From positions 1-16,617 of the forward strand of contig URLP01000028.1 in assembly GCA_900548635.1 (NCBI GenBank): 16,617 nucleotides of DNA, given 5' to 3'. This DNA is from an uncultured Megasphaera sp. Lineage in GTDB: Bacteria > Bacillota > Negativicutes > Veillonellales > Megasphaeraceae. This document shows, piece by piece, positions 1-8,490 of this stretch. The notes below the pieces were generated by a model. That model saw only the letters and a list, made by a program, of their open reading frames with translations, made no database searches and was not told the origin of the DNA. The position numbers and the translations under genes are program-made. Position 1 is the stretch's first letter; every line of letters starts with the position of its first letter.

Positions 1-1600
1 TAACCGTCGAGTAGCGGGCCTGCTGCATGGAGCGCAGGGCGATGGTCTGGACGACGGCGGCTTCATCCGTGCCCTTGGTCATTTCCAGGAGTTTCTGGAA
101 GTCTGCGGGCTTGACGTCTTCCGTCGGCGGCATGGGCAGGTTGAAGCTCGAAAGGACAGTGCGCATCATGTCCAGGCGTTCCGCTTCCGGGATTTCATGG
201 ATACGGTAGACCGTCGGGTTCTTGCTGTCCCGCAGGTAGCAGGCGACCGTTTCATTGGCGATGAGCATGCTTTCTTCGACGATCTGTTCGGCAATGGAGC
301 GTTCCCGCTTTTCCAGGCGCAGGGGCACGCCGTCCGGGTCGAGGATGACTTTATATTCCGGGAAATCAAAATCGATGGCACCGCGGCGCAGGCGCATGTT
401 CTTGAGGATCGTCGAGAGGGCGCGCAAATTCTGGAGCATGGGCATGAAGGGCTGCAGGTCGTCCGGGATGATGCCTTCCAGAAGGGCCTTGCGGATTTCG
501 ACGTAATTGCAGCGCCGTTTGACGCGAACGACGGCCGGGCCGATGTCGGCTTTGAGGACCTTGCCGTTTTCATCGATTTCCATGACGCACGTCATGGAGT
601 AGCGGTCCTCATTGGCATTAAGGCTGCAGATACCGTTCGAGAGGACTGTCGGCAGCATGGGGATGACGCGGTCCACGAGATAGACGCTCGTGCCGCGATT
701 GTACGCTTCCTGGTCGATGGCCGAGTTGGGACGGACATAGTAGCTGACGTCGGCGATGTAGACGCCAAGGCGGAAATGGCCGTTCGGCAGGCGTACGACG
801 TCGATGGCGTCGTCCAGGTCCTTCGCGTCTTCACTGTCGATGGTGATCAGCTGGCGGTCGCGGTAGTCGCGGCGCCCTTCTTCCATGGTCACGGTCATAT
901 CGATCTTTTCGGCTTCCTTCTTGACGTCGTCCGGAAAATCAAAAGGCAGGTTGTGACGGGCCATGATGACCTTGATGTCCAGGTCCTTGTCGCCGTCGTA
1001 ACCGAGGACTTCCGTCACTTCCCCTTCGGCCTTGCGGTCCTTTTCCGGCCACTTGGTGATCTTCACCTGGACGCGGGCACTGCTGCGGGCGCCGCCGGTC
1101 TTATCGAGGGGAATGTAGACATCTTCGCGAATCCGTTCGTCATCAGGTGTGACGAAGGCGCTGTGCTTTTCCCGCTGGAACGTGCCGACCAGGGTCTTAT
1201 TGGCCCGTTCGACGATGGAGACGATTTCCCCTTCCTGTTTATGGCGGCCGTCGCCGCGGTGCAGGATGCGGACCGTGACTTTATCGTTGTTCATGGCCGT
1301 ATTGCGGTTCTGTTCGGCAATATAGACGTCCTCCGTCAGATCCGGGCTGAGGACGAAGCCAAAGGTCGGCGTATAGCCTTTATAAATACCGGTAATCTCC
1401 TGAGGCTGCTGCGTCGAGATATACCGGTCTCCTGCGATTCTCATGAGTTTCTCACTCCTCACTAATTCATTAAAAGTGTCAAAGACATCAGCCAGGCGCG
1501 GGCCGCTGATGCCGAGCTTTTCCGCGCAGTCTTCGACGGTCGCGCCGCCGCAGTCTGCATTGCATATACTTATTATATCATGAGCGAGCTGTAAATCCAT
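1..1600 (-). CDS. rnr: Ribonuclease R, 3' end cut off by the window edge
   Basis: 3'-to-5' exoribonuclease that degrades structured RNA and takes part in RNA quality control in the cytoplasm. Translating the minus strand from the ATG at 1600 gives 533 codons that stay open to base 1. Residues 1-62 form a winged-helix domain (the ISGPRLADVFDTFNELVRSE stretch is its recognition part), followed by cold-shock-like domains. The RNB catalytic domain starts with the signature IDSEDAKDLDDAID; D255, D261, D263 and D264 fit the metal-binding acidic cluster. The rest of RNB and the S1 domain lie beyond the left edge. The start is fixed by AAGGAGG seven bases upstream of the ATG. secG lies 215 bp upstream on the same strand, the usual partner order in Firmicutes. 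I see no good promoter of its own, so read-through from secG or a weak unseen promoter is likely. Confidence 0.95.
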   Translation of the reverse strand, partial: MDLQLAHDIISICNADCGGATVEDCAEKLGISGPRLADVFDTFNELVRSEKLMRIAGDRYISTQQPQEITGIYKGYTPTFGFVLSPDLTEDVYIAEQNRNTAMNNDKVTVRILHRGDGRHKQEGEIVSIVERANKTLVGTFQREKHSAFVTPDDERIREDVYIPLDKTGGARSSARVQVKITKWPEKDRKAEGEVTEVLGYDGDKDLDIKVIMARHNLPFDFPDDVKKEAEKIDMTVTMEEGRRDYRDRQLITIDSEDAKDLDDAIDVVRLPNGHFRLGVYIADVSYYVRPNSAIDQEAYNRGTSVYLVDRVIPMLPTVLSNGICSLNANEDRYSMTCVMEIDENGKVLKADIGPAVVRVKRRCNYVEIRKALLEGIIPDDLQPFMPMLQNLRALSTILKNMRLRRGAIDFDFPEYKVILDPDGVPLRLEKRERSIAEQIVEESMLIANETVACYLRDSKNPTVYRIHEIPEAERLDMMRTVLSSFNLPMPPTEDVKPADFQKLLEMTKGTDEAAVVQTIALRSMQQARYSTV

Positions 1601-1629
1601 AGTCTTCCTCCTTGGGAGTGCCGTGATGA

Positions 1630-1660
1630 AAATGGCTGCCGCCTAAAGCGACAGCCATTT
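1630..1660. repeat. Hairpin in the rnr leader
   Basis: AAATGGCTG (1630-1638) pairs with CAGCCATTT (1652-1660), and three more pairs can form inside after one mismatch. It lies about 30 bases upstream of the rnr ribosome binding site. On the minus strand the stem runs into ATTTTC, a short and weak U tract, so it could be a poor terminator or a leader structure for rnr. The pairing is seen directly; the role is inference. Confidence 0.5.
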
Positions 1661-1668
1661 CCGTGGTT

Positions 1669-1754
1669 CGTTTGCCGTTCGCCGTTTGCCGAAGATTCAC
1701 GCGGGCGCCCCACGTGGCGCCCCTACAACGATGAACGACGAACGATGAACGATA
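1669..1754. repeat. Composite intergenic repeat: heptamer arrays around a palindrome
   Basis: Three tandem heptamers (CGTTTGC, CGTTCGC, CGTTTGC; 1669-1689) are followed by a palindrome with stem GGGCGCC / GGCGCCC (1703-1709 and 1716-1722, loop CCACGT). Four tandem heptamers follow (AACGATG, AACGACG, AACGATG, AACGATA; 1727-1754). It lies between secG's terminator and rnr. The layout resembles dispersed non-coding repeats of the REP or small-MITE kind, but I can see only this copy, so repetition elsewhere is inference. Confidence 0.6.
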
Positions 1755-1802
1755 AGAAAAAGGGACTGTGCATAAAGGGAAAAGCCCCTATGCGACAGCC
1801 CC
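1755..1802 (-). terminator. Rho-independent terminator after secG
   Basis: On the minus strand a long imperfect stem, GGGGCTGTCGCATA against TATGCACAGTCCC, is followed by TTTTTCTT. It begins 14 bases after the secG stop codon. The stem plus U tract is the classical intrinsic terminator form. Confidence 0.75.
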
Positions 1803-1815
1803 TATATCATTCATT

Positions 1816-2052
1816 TTAAAAGGTATGCATCAGTCTGCCTAAAATCAAGACACAAATAGCAAAGATGATCGACAGGACGATGGTCAGTTTGGAAAGCAGT
1901 GCATCCATGCCGCGGGCCCGGCTGCCGAACAAATCCTCTGCACCGCCGCCGAAGCCGGCACCCATGCCCTGGGTCTTGCTCTTCTGAGCGACGACGACCC
2001 CGATGATGAGCAGTGCCAATATGACGACGATGATCTGTAATGCTGTAATCAC
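1816..2052 (-). CDS. secG: Protein-export membrane protein SecG
   Basis: Small subunit of the SecYEG translocon, in the cytoplasmic membrane, which assists SecA-driven protein export. The 78-residue product has the family's size and form: a first hydrophobic helix at about residues 5-22, a cytoplasmic loop rich in glycine (GMGAGFGGGAEDLFGSRARG, about 30-48), and a second helix at about 55-74. The start codon is GTG (2050-2052), fixed by AGGAGG at 2060-2065 with a 7-base spacer. A sigma-A-type promoter overlaps the end of the upstream sigH gene, and a terminator follows the stop, so secG can be transcribed alone. rnr lies downstream on the same strand, the common arrangement in Firmicutes. Confidence 0.95.
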   Translation of the reverse strand: MITALQIIVVILALLIIGVVVAQKSKTQGMGAGFGGGAEDLFGSRARGMDALLSKLTIVLSIIFAICVLILGRLMHTF

Positions 2053-2088
2053 GTTATATCCTCCTCACACAATGACGCTAACAGTACT

Positions 2089-2117
2089 ATTGTACACTCA
2101 TTTTGCGTTTCTATCAA
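2089..2117 (-). promoter_or_regulatory. Sigma-A-type promoter for secG, inside the 3' end of sigH
   Basis: On the minus strand TTGATA (2112-2117) and TACAAT (2089-2094) are separated by exactly 17 bases; each differs from consensus by one base. The -35 lies within the last codons of sigH, and the -10 is just after its stop. Transcription would start near 2082, giving a short leader with the secG AGGAGG. Confidence 0.75.
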
Positions 2118-2808
2118 TAGGCTTTTCCGGCCCTTTCAGGTCCTTTTCCGTTTCTTTTTCTGCATTGCGTGTTGCCAGATAGTGTTCCAGCTTGCGCTTG
2201 ACCCGCTGCAGGGCATTGTCGATGGACTTGACCTGGCGGTGCAGCTCTTTCGACATCTCGTTGTAGGATTTGCCGTCGAGATAGGCCGTCAGGACCTTCC
2301 ATTCCAAATCGCTGAGGATTTCGTTCATCTTCAGTTCGATGTCGTTGAATTCTTCACGGCTGATGACCAGCTCTTCCGGATCGCTGACGCGGATGCCCGA
2401 GAGGATATCCTGCAGGGTCCGTTCCGATTCCTCGTCATAGATGGGTTTGTTGAGGGATACATAGGAATTGAGCGGTATATGTTTCTGCCGCGTCGCCGTC
2501 TTGATGGCCGTGATGATCTGCCGCGTAATGCATAACTCGGCAAAAGCCCGGAACGAAGAAAGCTTGTCGCCGCGGAAATCCCGCGTCGCCTTATAGAGGC
2601 CGATCATGCCTTCCTGGATGATGTCATCCCGGTCGGCACCGACAAGGAAATAGGCCCGGGCCTTGGATTTGACGAAGTTGCGATACTTGTTGACGATATA
2701 ATCGGCCGCTTTGCCATCGTGCTCTTCCTGGGCGATGCGTACGATTTCTTCATCTGTCATGCCTGCAAAGCGGTCATGTTTCTCTTCTGCATTGGACGCT
2801 GCCTGCAT
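2098..2808 (-). CDS. sigH: RNA polymerase sigma factor, SigH (Spo0H) family
   Basis: Alternative sigma factor of the sigma-70 family; in Bacillus SigH directs early sporulation and competence genes. The 236-residue product has region 2 at about 35-110, with the core-binding motif DDIIQEGMIGLYKATRDF (61-78), followed by the FRAFAELCITRQIITAIKTA stretch. Region 4 is near residues 165-215, with a helix-turn-helix around DGKSYNEMSKELHRQVKSID. A charged tail of about 25 residues follows. The ATG at 2808 has GAGGT about ten bases upstream. rlmB ends 27 bp upstream, as in Bacillus except that the NYN-domain gene yacP is missing. If the host is a non-sporing Negativicute, its regulon cannot be sporulation as such. 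Family call is firm; regulon unknown. Confidence 0.9.
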   Translation of the reverse strand: MQAASNAEEKHDRFAGMTDEEIVRIAQEEHDGKAADYIVNKYRNFVKSKARAYFLVGADRDDIIQEGMIGLYKATRDFRGDKLSSFRAFAELCITRQIITAIKTATRQKHIPLNSYVSLNKPIYDEESERTLQDILSGIRVSDPEELVISREEFNDIELKMNEILSDLEWKVLTAYLDGKSYNEMSKELHRQVKSIDNALQRVKRKLEHYLATRNAEKETEKDLKGPEKPIDRNAK

Positions 2809-2835
2809 AATCGTTACCTCGCTTATTTCATTATT

Positions 2836-3582
2836 TTATTTCGCTGCCTGCCGCTGGCGCACGACTTCATACATGAGTAAAGCCGCGGCGACGGAGGCAT
2901 TGAGGGAATTGACGTGGCCGAACATAGGAATCTGGACGAGGACGTCGCACGTTTCCTTGACCAGATGGGAAATGCCCCGGCCTTCACTGCCGATGACCAG
3001 GACGACGGGATCCGTCAGGGAACTGTGGAAATAGTCCGTCTCGCCGTCCATGTCGGCGCCGATGACCCAGAAGCCGCGCTTCTTGAGCTGCTTCAGGGTC
3101 TGGGAGATGTTGCCGATCTGCACGAGGGGCATGTATTCCACGGCACCGGCCGACGTCTTGCCGACGGTTTCATTGATCGGTGCCGTGCGCCGTTTCGGCA
3201 GCAGGACGGCATCGACACCGGCACATTCAGCCGTACGGATGATGGCGCCCATGTTGTGGACGTCTTCGATGCCGTCAAGGAGGACCAGGAAGGGAACCTT
3301 CCCCTTCTCGTCAGCGGCGATGAGGACGTCCCGCAAATCCGCATAGTCCACGGGCTTGGCAAAGGCGATGACGCCCTGATGGCGGTTGCCCGGTGCCAAG
3401 TGGTTGAGGACCTTGGCCGGTACTTCTTCGACGAGAATCTCCCGGTCCCCTGCCAGGTCGCGGATGCGCTGGAGCGGCTTCGTTTCATTGCCGGCAGCCA
3501 CATAGACTTTCGTAATGGAACGGCCTGCCTTCAGGGCTTCTGTGACGCTGTTGCGGCCGATGATGATATTTTCCTCGCTCAT
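2836..3582 (-). CDS. rlmB: 23S rRNA (guanosine-2'-O-)-methyltransferase RlmB
   Basis: SpoU-family enzyme that uses S-adenosylmethionine to methylate the ribose of G2251 (E. coli numbering) in the peptidyl-transferase region of 23S rRNA. The 248-residue length is typical. An N-terminal substrate-binding domain (about 5-80) precedes the knotted SPOUT domain. All three SpoU motifs are present: HNMGAIIRTAE (109-119), VIGSEGRGI (196-204) and IPMFGHVNSLNASVAAALLM (218-237). The ATG at 3582 overlaps the mrnC stop as ATGA and has GGAGGG six bases upstream, so the two are translationally coupled. RlmB versus another SpoU methyltransferase such as TrmH is settled mainly by the N-terminal domain and by the mrnC neighbour. 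Confidence 0.93.
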   Translation of the reverse strand: MSEENIIIGRNSVTEALKAGRSITKVYVAAGNETKPLQRIRDLAGDREILVEEVPAKVLNHLAPGNRHQGVIAFAKPVDYADLRDVLIAADEKGKVPFLVLLDGIEDVHNMGAIIRTAECAGVDAVLLPKRRTAPINETVGKTSAGAVEYMPLVQIGNISQTLKQLKKRGFWVIGADMDGETDYFHSSLTDPVVLVIGSEGRGISHLVKETCDVLVQIPMFGHVNSLNASVAAALLMYEVVRQRQAAK

Positions 3583-4060
3583 GCTTTCCCTCCGTGTTTT
3601 TCATTGCAGTAGGCTTTCGTTTCTTCATAGACCTGATCCATGAGTTCTTTCAGGCGTTCGTCCTTTTCAGCCATGACCAGATAGCCCACGAGGGCTTCCA
3701 GGGCCGTACTGTCGTGGTATTCAGCGACCGTCGCGCTCTTCGGGGCCATGGTATAGGCATTGCGCGCCCGCTGGCAGACGGCCTTTTCCTCGTCCGAAAG
3801 GCTGTCGTGGAGACGGCGGTAGACGTAGGCCTGGGCCTTGGCGGAGACGAATTCTGCCGCCAAGGTATGCAGGACCTGGACATGGGGGATGCCCGTTTCG
3901 ACGAGGCGCTTGCGCAGCGTCAGGGCGTAATAGGCATCACCGACGAAAGCCAGATTAATCGAGTCCAGCCGGGCCGCTTCCTGGTCGGGCACATCGAGGC
4001 GCCGGCCGTCGGCAAAGGCCTGGTAGGCCCGTTTCTTCAGTTCTTGCAGTTGTTTGAATT

Positions 4061-4064
<4 letters not shown>
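3579..4064 (-). CDS. mrnC: Mini-ribonuclease III
   Basis: Double-strand-specific endoribonuclease that trims the ends of pre-23S rRNA in Firmicutes. It is an RNase III catalytic domain without the dsRNA-binding domain, and the 161-residue length fits. The signature LAFVGDAYYALTLRKRLV holds the catalytic aspartate (D43), and ALEALVGYLVM holds the second acidic residue (E123). The start codon is GTG at 4062-4064, overlapping the cysS stop as GTGA; the ribosome binding site is weak, so translation probably depends on cysS. The stop overlaps the rlmB start by 4 bp. The cysS-mrnC-rlmB string is conserved in Bacillus and Clostridium, which supports the call. Confidence 0.92.
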
Positions 4065-5506
<1,442 letters not shown>

Positions 5507-5519
5507 ACTGTACCTCCCT

Positions 5520-5793
5520 GAAAATCGAACAGAAAAGCCACCATCCCTTATGACAGAGACGGTGGCCCGTGGTTCCACTCTGTTTTTACGGCAATGCCGT
5601 AATCTTTACTGCGCAGTAACGGGCGCATCCGGACCGGATTACTCCATTCACCCGGCCTGCTCACAAAGGCAGTATTGCAGTTTTATGACCGGGAAAGGCT
5701 CTCAGCCGTGGCCTTTCTTCTCTGTCGGATGCCGCTGCAACTCATTTTGATCATCGCAGATTCTTATTTAATACATATTATTAATTGATATGT
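5520..5793 (-). promoter_or_regulatory. T-box riboswitch leader of cysS
   Basis: This gene-free stretch before cysS is a T-box leader. The hallmark AGAGTGGAACCACGG is at 5567-5581 (minus strand). ACAGAG (5578-5583) and CTCTGT (5553-5558) can form the antiterminator helix around its bulge, mutually exclusive with the terminator that follows. Upstream, GAAAGGC/GCCTTTC closes a hairpin with a CTGAGA loop, consistent with distal stem I, and CTGCCTTTGTGAGCAG can fold as a later stem. A TGC (5677-5679), followed by A, is a candidate cysteine specifier codon. When tRNA-Cys is uncharged, its 3' end should stabilise the antiterminator and allow cysS transcription. The T-box identity is clear; the exact stem I fold and specifier are inferred. 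Confidence 0.88.
5529..5566 (-). terminator. Regulated terminator of the cysS T-box
   Basis: On the minus strand GCCACCGTC (5558-5566) pairs with GATGGTGGC (5537-5545), with one G-U pair, and is followed by TTTTCTGTT. The left part of the stem overlaps the antiterminator region, as required for a T-box switch. Confidence 0.85.
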
Positions 5794-5796
5794 ATT
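5770..5796. promoter_or_regulatory. AT-rich dyad at the cysS transcription start
   Basis: A perfect 9-bp inverted repeat, AATACATAT (5770-5778) and ATATGTATT (5788-5796), with a 9-bp spacer, covers the predicted start of transcription just downstream of the -10. Its position and half-site spacing fit a repressor operator. It could instead fold as a 5' hairpin on the leader RNA. The repeat is seen directly; the role is inference. Confidence 0.45.
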
Positions 5797-5799
5797 TAT

Positions 5800-5828
5800 A
5801 TAGTACCCAATAATCGGGCTCATGTCAA
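5800..5828 (-). promoter_or_regulatory. Sigma-A promoter of the T-box / cysS transcript
   Basis: TTGACA (5823-5828, perfect consensus) and TACTAT (5800-5805) are 17 bases apart on the minus strand, directly after the gltX stop codon. Transcription should begin near 5793 and read through the T-box into cysS, mrnC and rlmB. Confidence 0.8.
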
Positions 5829-5833
5829 GCCTT

Positions 5834-7288
5834 TTATGCCAACGTTTCGTCCAGGCGGGCCAGGACTTTATCGCGGCCCATGAGAGCGACGATGACGTTC
5901 AGGTCCGGGCCGTGCATGACGCCTGTGACGGCGACGCGGATTGGCATGTAGACGAACTTGCCTTTGACCTTGAGGCCCTTCTGGATCTTCTTGAAGAGAG
6001 GCTGTACTGTGTCCGGCGTGACGTCGTCGAGAGCGGCCAGTTCATCGCGGAACATCTTGAGAACGGACGGTGCCGTTTCTTCTTCGAGGACAGCCGCTGT
6101 TTCTTCATTTTCGGGAGCATAGTCGTCGGTGAAGAAGACCTTGGCGGCGTCGACAATCTGCGCGCCGTACTGGACGTGTTCGCGCATGGCCGAGCAGACG
6201 GCTTTCAGCCAGGCCGCTTCTTTTTCATCCGGATTTTCGCTGGCGTAGCCGGCCTTCTGGAGATGCGGCAGGCAGACGGCGTAGAGCGCATCTTCGTCGA
6301 GCTGCTTCATGTAGTGGAAGTTGATCCAGTTCAGCTTTTCGATATCGAAGACAGCCGGGTTCTTGGCGACGCGGTCGAGGGTGAACTGTTCGATCAGTTC
6401 ATCGCGGCTGAAGATTTCCTGATCGCTGTCCGGCGTCCAGCCGAGGAGGGCCAGGAAGTTGACCAGGGCATCGGGCAGATAGCCCATGTCGCGGTACTGC
6501 TGGACCGACGTAGCACCATGGCGCTTGCTCATCTTCTTCTTGTCGGCGCCGAGAATCAGCGAGACGTGGGCGAACTTCGGTGCTTCGAAGCCCAGGGCCT
6601 TGTAGATGACGAGCTGGCGCGGCGTGTTGGAAAGATGTTCTTCCGCGCGGATGACGTGGGTGATGTGCATCAGGGCATCGTCGAGGACGACGCAGTAGTT
6701 ATAGACCGGGATGCCGTCGGATTTGACGATGACGAAGTCGCCGACATTGTTGGAATCGAAGGAAACGTGGCCGCGGACGAGGTCGTCCAGTTCAATCGTT
6801 TCGTTCTTCGGCGTCTTGATGCGGATGACGTGGGGACGGCCTTCCTTTAAATACTGTTCGACCGTTTCCTTGGGCAAATCAGCGCATTTGCCGGAGTAGA
6901 CCGGTGTTTCGCCTTTTTCCATCTGAGCCTTCTTTTCGGCTTCCAGTTCTTCCGGCGTGCAGAAGCAGTAGTACGCTTTGCCTTCGGCTAAGAGCTTTTC
7001 CGTATATTTCTTGTAGATGTCCAGGCGTTCCGTCTGGCGGTACGGGCCGTTCGGGCCGCCGACATCGATGCCTTCATCCCAGTTGATGCCCAGCCATTTC
7101 AGGGCTTCCTTGATATTTTCTTCTGATTCTGACGTCGAACGCTTGCGGTCCGTATCTTCGATGCGGACGACGAACTTACCGTGATTGTGCTTGGCAACGA
7201 GGTAGTTGAAGAGGGCCGAACGGGCACCGCCAATGTGGAACGGGCCTGTCGGGCTCGGAGCAAAACGAACGCGTACTTCCTGTGACAT
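5834..7288 (-). CDS. gltX: Glutamyl-tRNA synthetase
   Basis: Class I synthetase that charges tRNA-Glu, and in bacteria lacking GlnRS usually also tRNA-Gln, for later amidation by GatCAB. The 484-residue length is typical. The N-terminal Rossmann domain starts RFAPSPTGPFHIGGARSALF, with the HIGH variant HIGG at 18-21, then VVRIEDTDRKRS. KMSKR lies at 252-256, followed by the helical anticodon-binding domain in the C-terminal third. The cysteine-containing AYYCFCTPEELEAEK segment (about 107-121) matches the zinc region. AGGAGG before the ATG at 7288 fixes the start. It follows ispDF on the same strand with a 32-bp gap and no visible terminator. A promoter for cysS begins immediately after its stop. 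Confidence 0.96.
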   Translation of the reverse strand: MSQEVRVRFAPSPTGPFHIGGARSALFNYLVAKHNHGKFVVRIEDTDRKRSTSESEENIKEALKWLGINWDEGIDVGGPNGPYRQTERLDIYKKYTEKLLAEGKAYYCFCTPEELEAEKKAQMEKGETPVYSGKCADLPKETVEQYLKEGRPHVIRIKTPKNETIELDDLVRGHVSFDSNNVGDFVIVKSDGIPVYNYCVVLDDALMHITHVIRAEEHLSNTPRQLVIYKALGFEAPKFAHVSLILGADKKKMSKRHGATSVQQYRDMGYLPDALVNFLALLGWTPDSDQEIFSRDELIEQFTLDRVAKNPAVFDIEKLNWINFHYMKQLDEDALYAVCLPHLQKAGYASENPDEKEAAWLKAVCSAMREHVQYGAQIVDAAKVFFTDDYAPENEETAAVLEEETAPSVLKMFRDELAALDDVTPDTVQPLFKKIQKGLKVKGKFVYMPIRVAVTGVMHGPDLNVIVALMGRDKVLARLDETLA

Positions 7289-7320
7289 AAAAGATTCCTC
7301 CTAAAGACTATATATATGTA

Positions 7321-8481
7321 TTATTGATAGCTAAGGACCATGGCCGCCGCCTGGGCTGCCATGCCTTCTTCCCGGCCGACGAACCCCAATTTCTCTGTCG
7401 TCGTCGCCTTGACGGAGACAGCAGCCTTAGGGATACGCAGGGCCTCGGCAATATTCGCAATCATCTGCGGCACATAGGGCTTGATTTTAGGCCGTTGTGC
7501 CAATAAGGTCACGTCGAGATTGACGATGCGGCAACATTTCTCCCGCAACAGATGGCGGACCTTTTCTAAGAGGACCAGGCTGGAAATGTCCTTGAAAGCC
7601 TGATCCGTATCGGGAAAATACGTCCCGATATCGCGGAGCCCGGCGGCTCCCAACAGGGCGTCCATGATGGCGTGGATGACGACATCGGCATCAGAATGAC
7701 CATCGAGTCCCCTTTCAAAAGGAATCTCGACGCCGCCCAAAACCAGGCGCCGCCCTTCTTTCAGGCGGTGCACGTCGTAGCCCGTGCCGATGCGCTGGAC
7801 TTCCCGTCCCTTCATGTAAAGCGACAGGATGGGGATATCGTCGCGCGTCGTCACTTTGCGGTTCTTCTCGCTCCCTTCGAGGATGACCACGGGTATGCCC
7901 ATGGCTTCGACGAGAGACGCATCATCCGTCGCCTTGATGCCTTCGGCGCGGGCGTGCTCATGGGCTTCGACGAGCAGATTGCGGTGAAAGATCTGCGGCG
8001 TCTGGGCAGCGACCAAGCGGCTGCGGTTCAGCGTATGGAGCCGGCCGTCGTCGCCGCGGACCTTGACCGTATCCTTCAAGGGGATGCCGTAGATGGCAGC
8101 CTTAGCCGTTTCCATCATGGCCGCGCCCTGGTCGTACCAGTCCGGGCCGGCAAAAGGCCGGGCTCCGTCGTGAACCATGACCACGTCTATGTCGGGACTG
8201 ACGGCCATCAGGCCGTTGTAGACCGAATCTTCCCGTTCGGCTCCGCCAAGGGCGTAGCGCACGGGCTGGATGGGATGGAGAGCATCGACGAGGCGCCGGA
8301 TTTCCTTCTCATCGATGCGGGAATGGACGATGACCACTTCATTCACGGAACGGGCCGCAAAGATGTGGCGCAGGGTATGCGTCAAGACGGGCTCGCCGCA
8401 CAAGGGATAGAAGAGCTTGTTCCGCTCGTAGCCGAAGCGGCGTCCCGTGCCGGCCGCTACGACGATGACAGATACTTTCAC
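7321..8481 (-). CDS. ispDF: Bifunctional IspD/IspF enzyme of isoprenoid (MEP) synthesis
   Basis: Fusion of 2-C-methyl-D-erythritol 4-phosphate cytidylyltransferase and 2-C-methyl-D-erythritol 2,4-cyclodiphosphate synthase, steps 3 and 5 of the MEP pathway. The IspD half (about 1-225) has the nucleotide-binding VSVIVVAAGTGRRFG followed by K, then VMVHDGARPF. The IspF half (about 228-386) has GTGYDVHRL with the metal ligands D and H, DGHSDADVVIHAIMDALLGA with the third ligand H, and TTTEKLGFVGREEG at the end. IspD and IspF are separate in Bacillus. The start is uncertain: GTG at 8481 has AGGTG six bases upstream and is preferred, but GTG at 8490, directly abutting the yacL stop, would add three residues. 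It belongs to one minus-strand operon with the PIN/TRAM gene and gltX. Confidence 0.95.
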   Translation of the reverse strand: MKVSVIVVAAGTGRRFGYERNKLFYPLCGEPVLTHTLRHIFAARSVNEVVIVHSRIDEKEIRRLVDALHPIQPVRYALGGAEREDSVYNGLMAVSPDIDVVMVHDGARPFAGPDWYDQGAAMMETAKAAIYGIPLKDTVKVRGDDGRLHTLNRSRLVAAQTPQIFHRNLLVEAHEHARAEGIKATDDASLVEAMGIPVVILEGSEKNRKVTTRDDIPILSLYMKGREVQRIGTGYDVHRLKEGRRLVLGGVEIPFERGLDGHSDADVVIHAIMDALLGAAGLRDIGTYFPDTDQAFKDISSLVLLEKVRHLLREKCCRIVNLDVTLLAQRPKIKPYVPQMIANIAEALRIPKAAVSVKATTTEKLGFVGREEGMAAQAAAMVLSYQ

Positions 8482-8490
8482 ACATTTCAC

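Noticed and set aside
197..1465. 422-codon open frame on the plus strand
   Set aside because: It is antisense to rnr, whose translation shows clear RNase R motifs. The frame is a by-product of strong GC-ending codon use.
5507..5578. 24-residue N-terminal extension of CysRS
   Set aside because: The extension translates the T-box terminator and part of the antiterminator; the ATG at 5506 has a strong GGGAGG.
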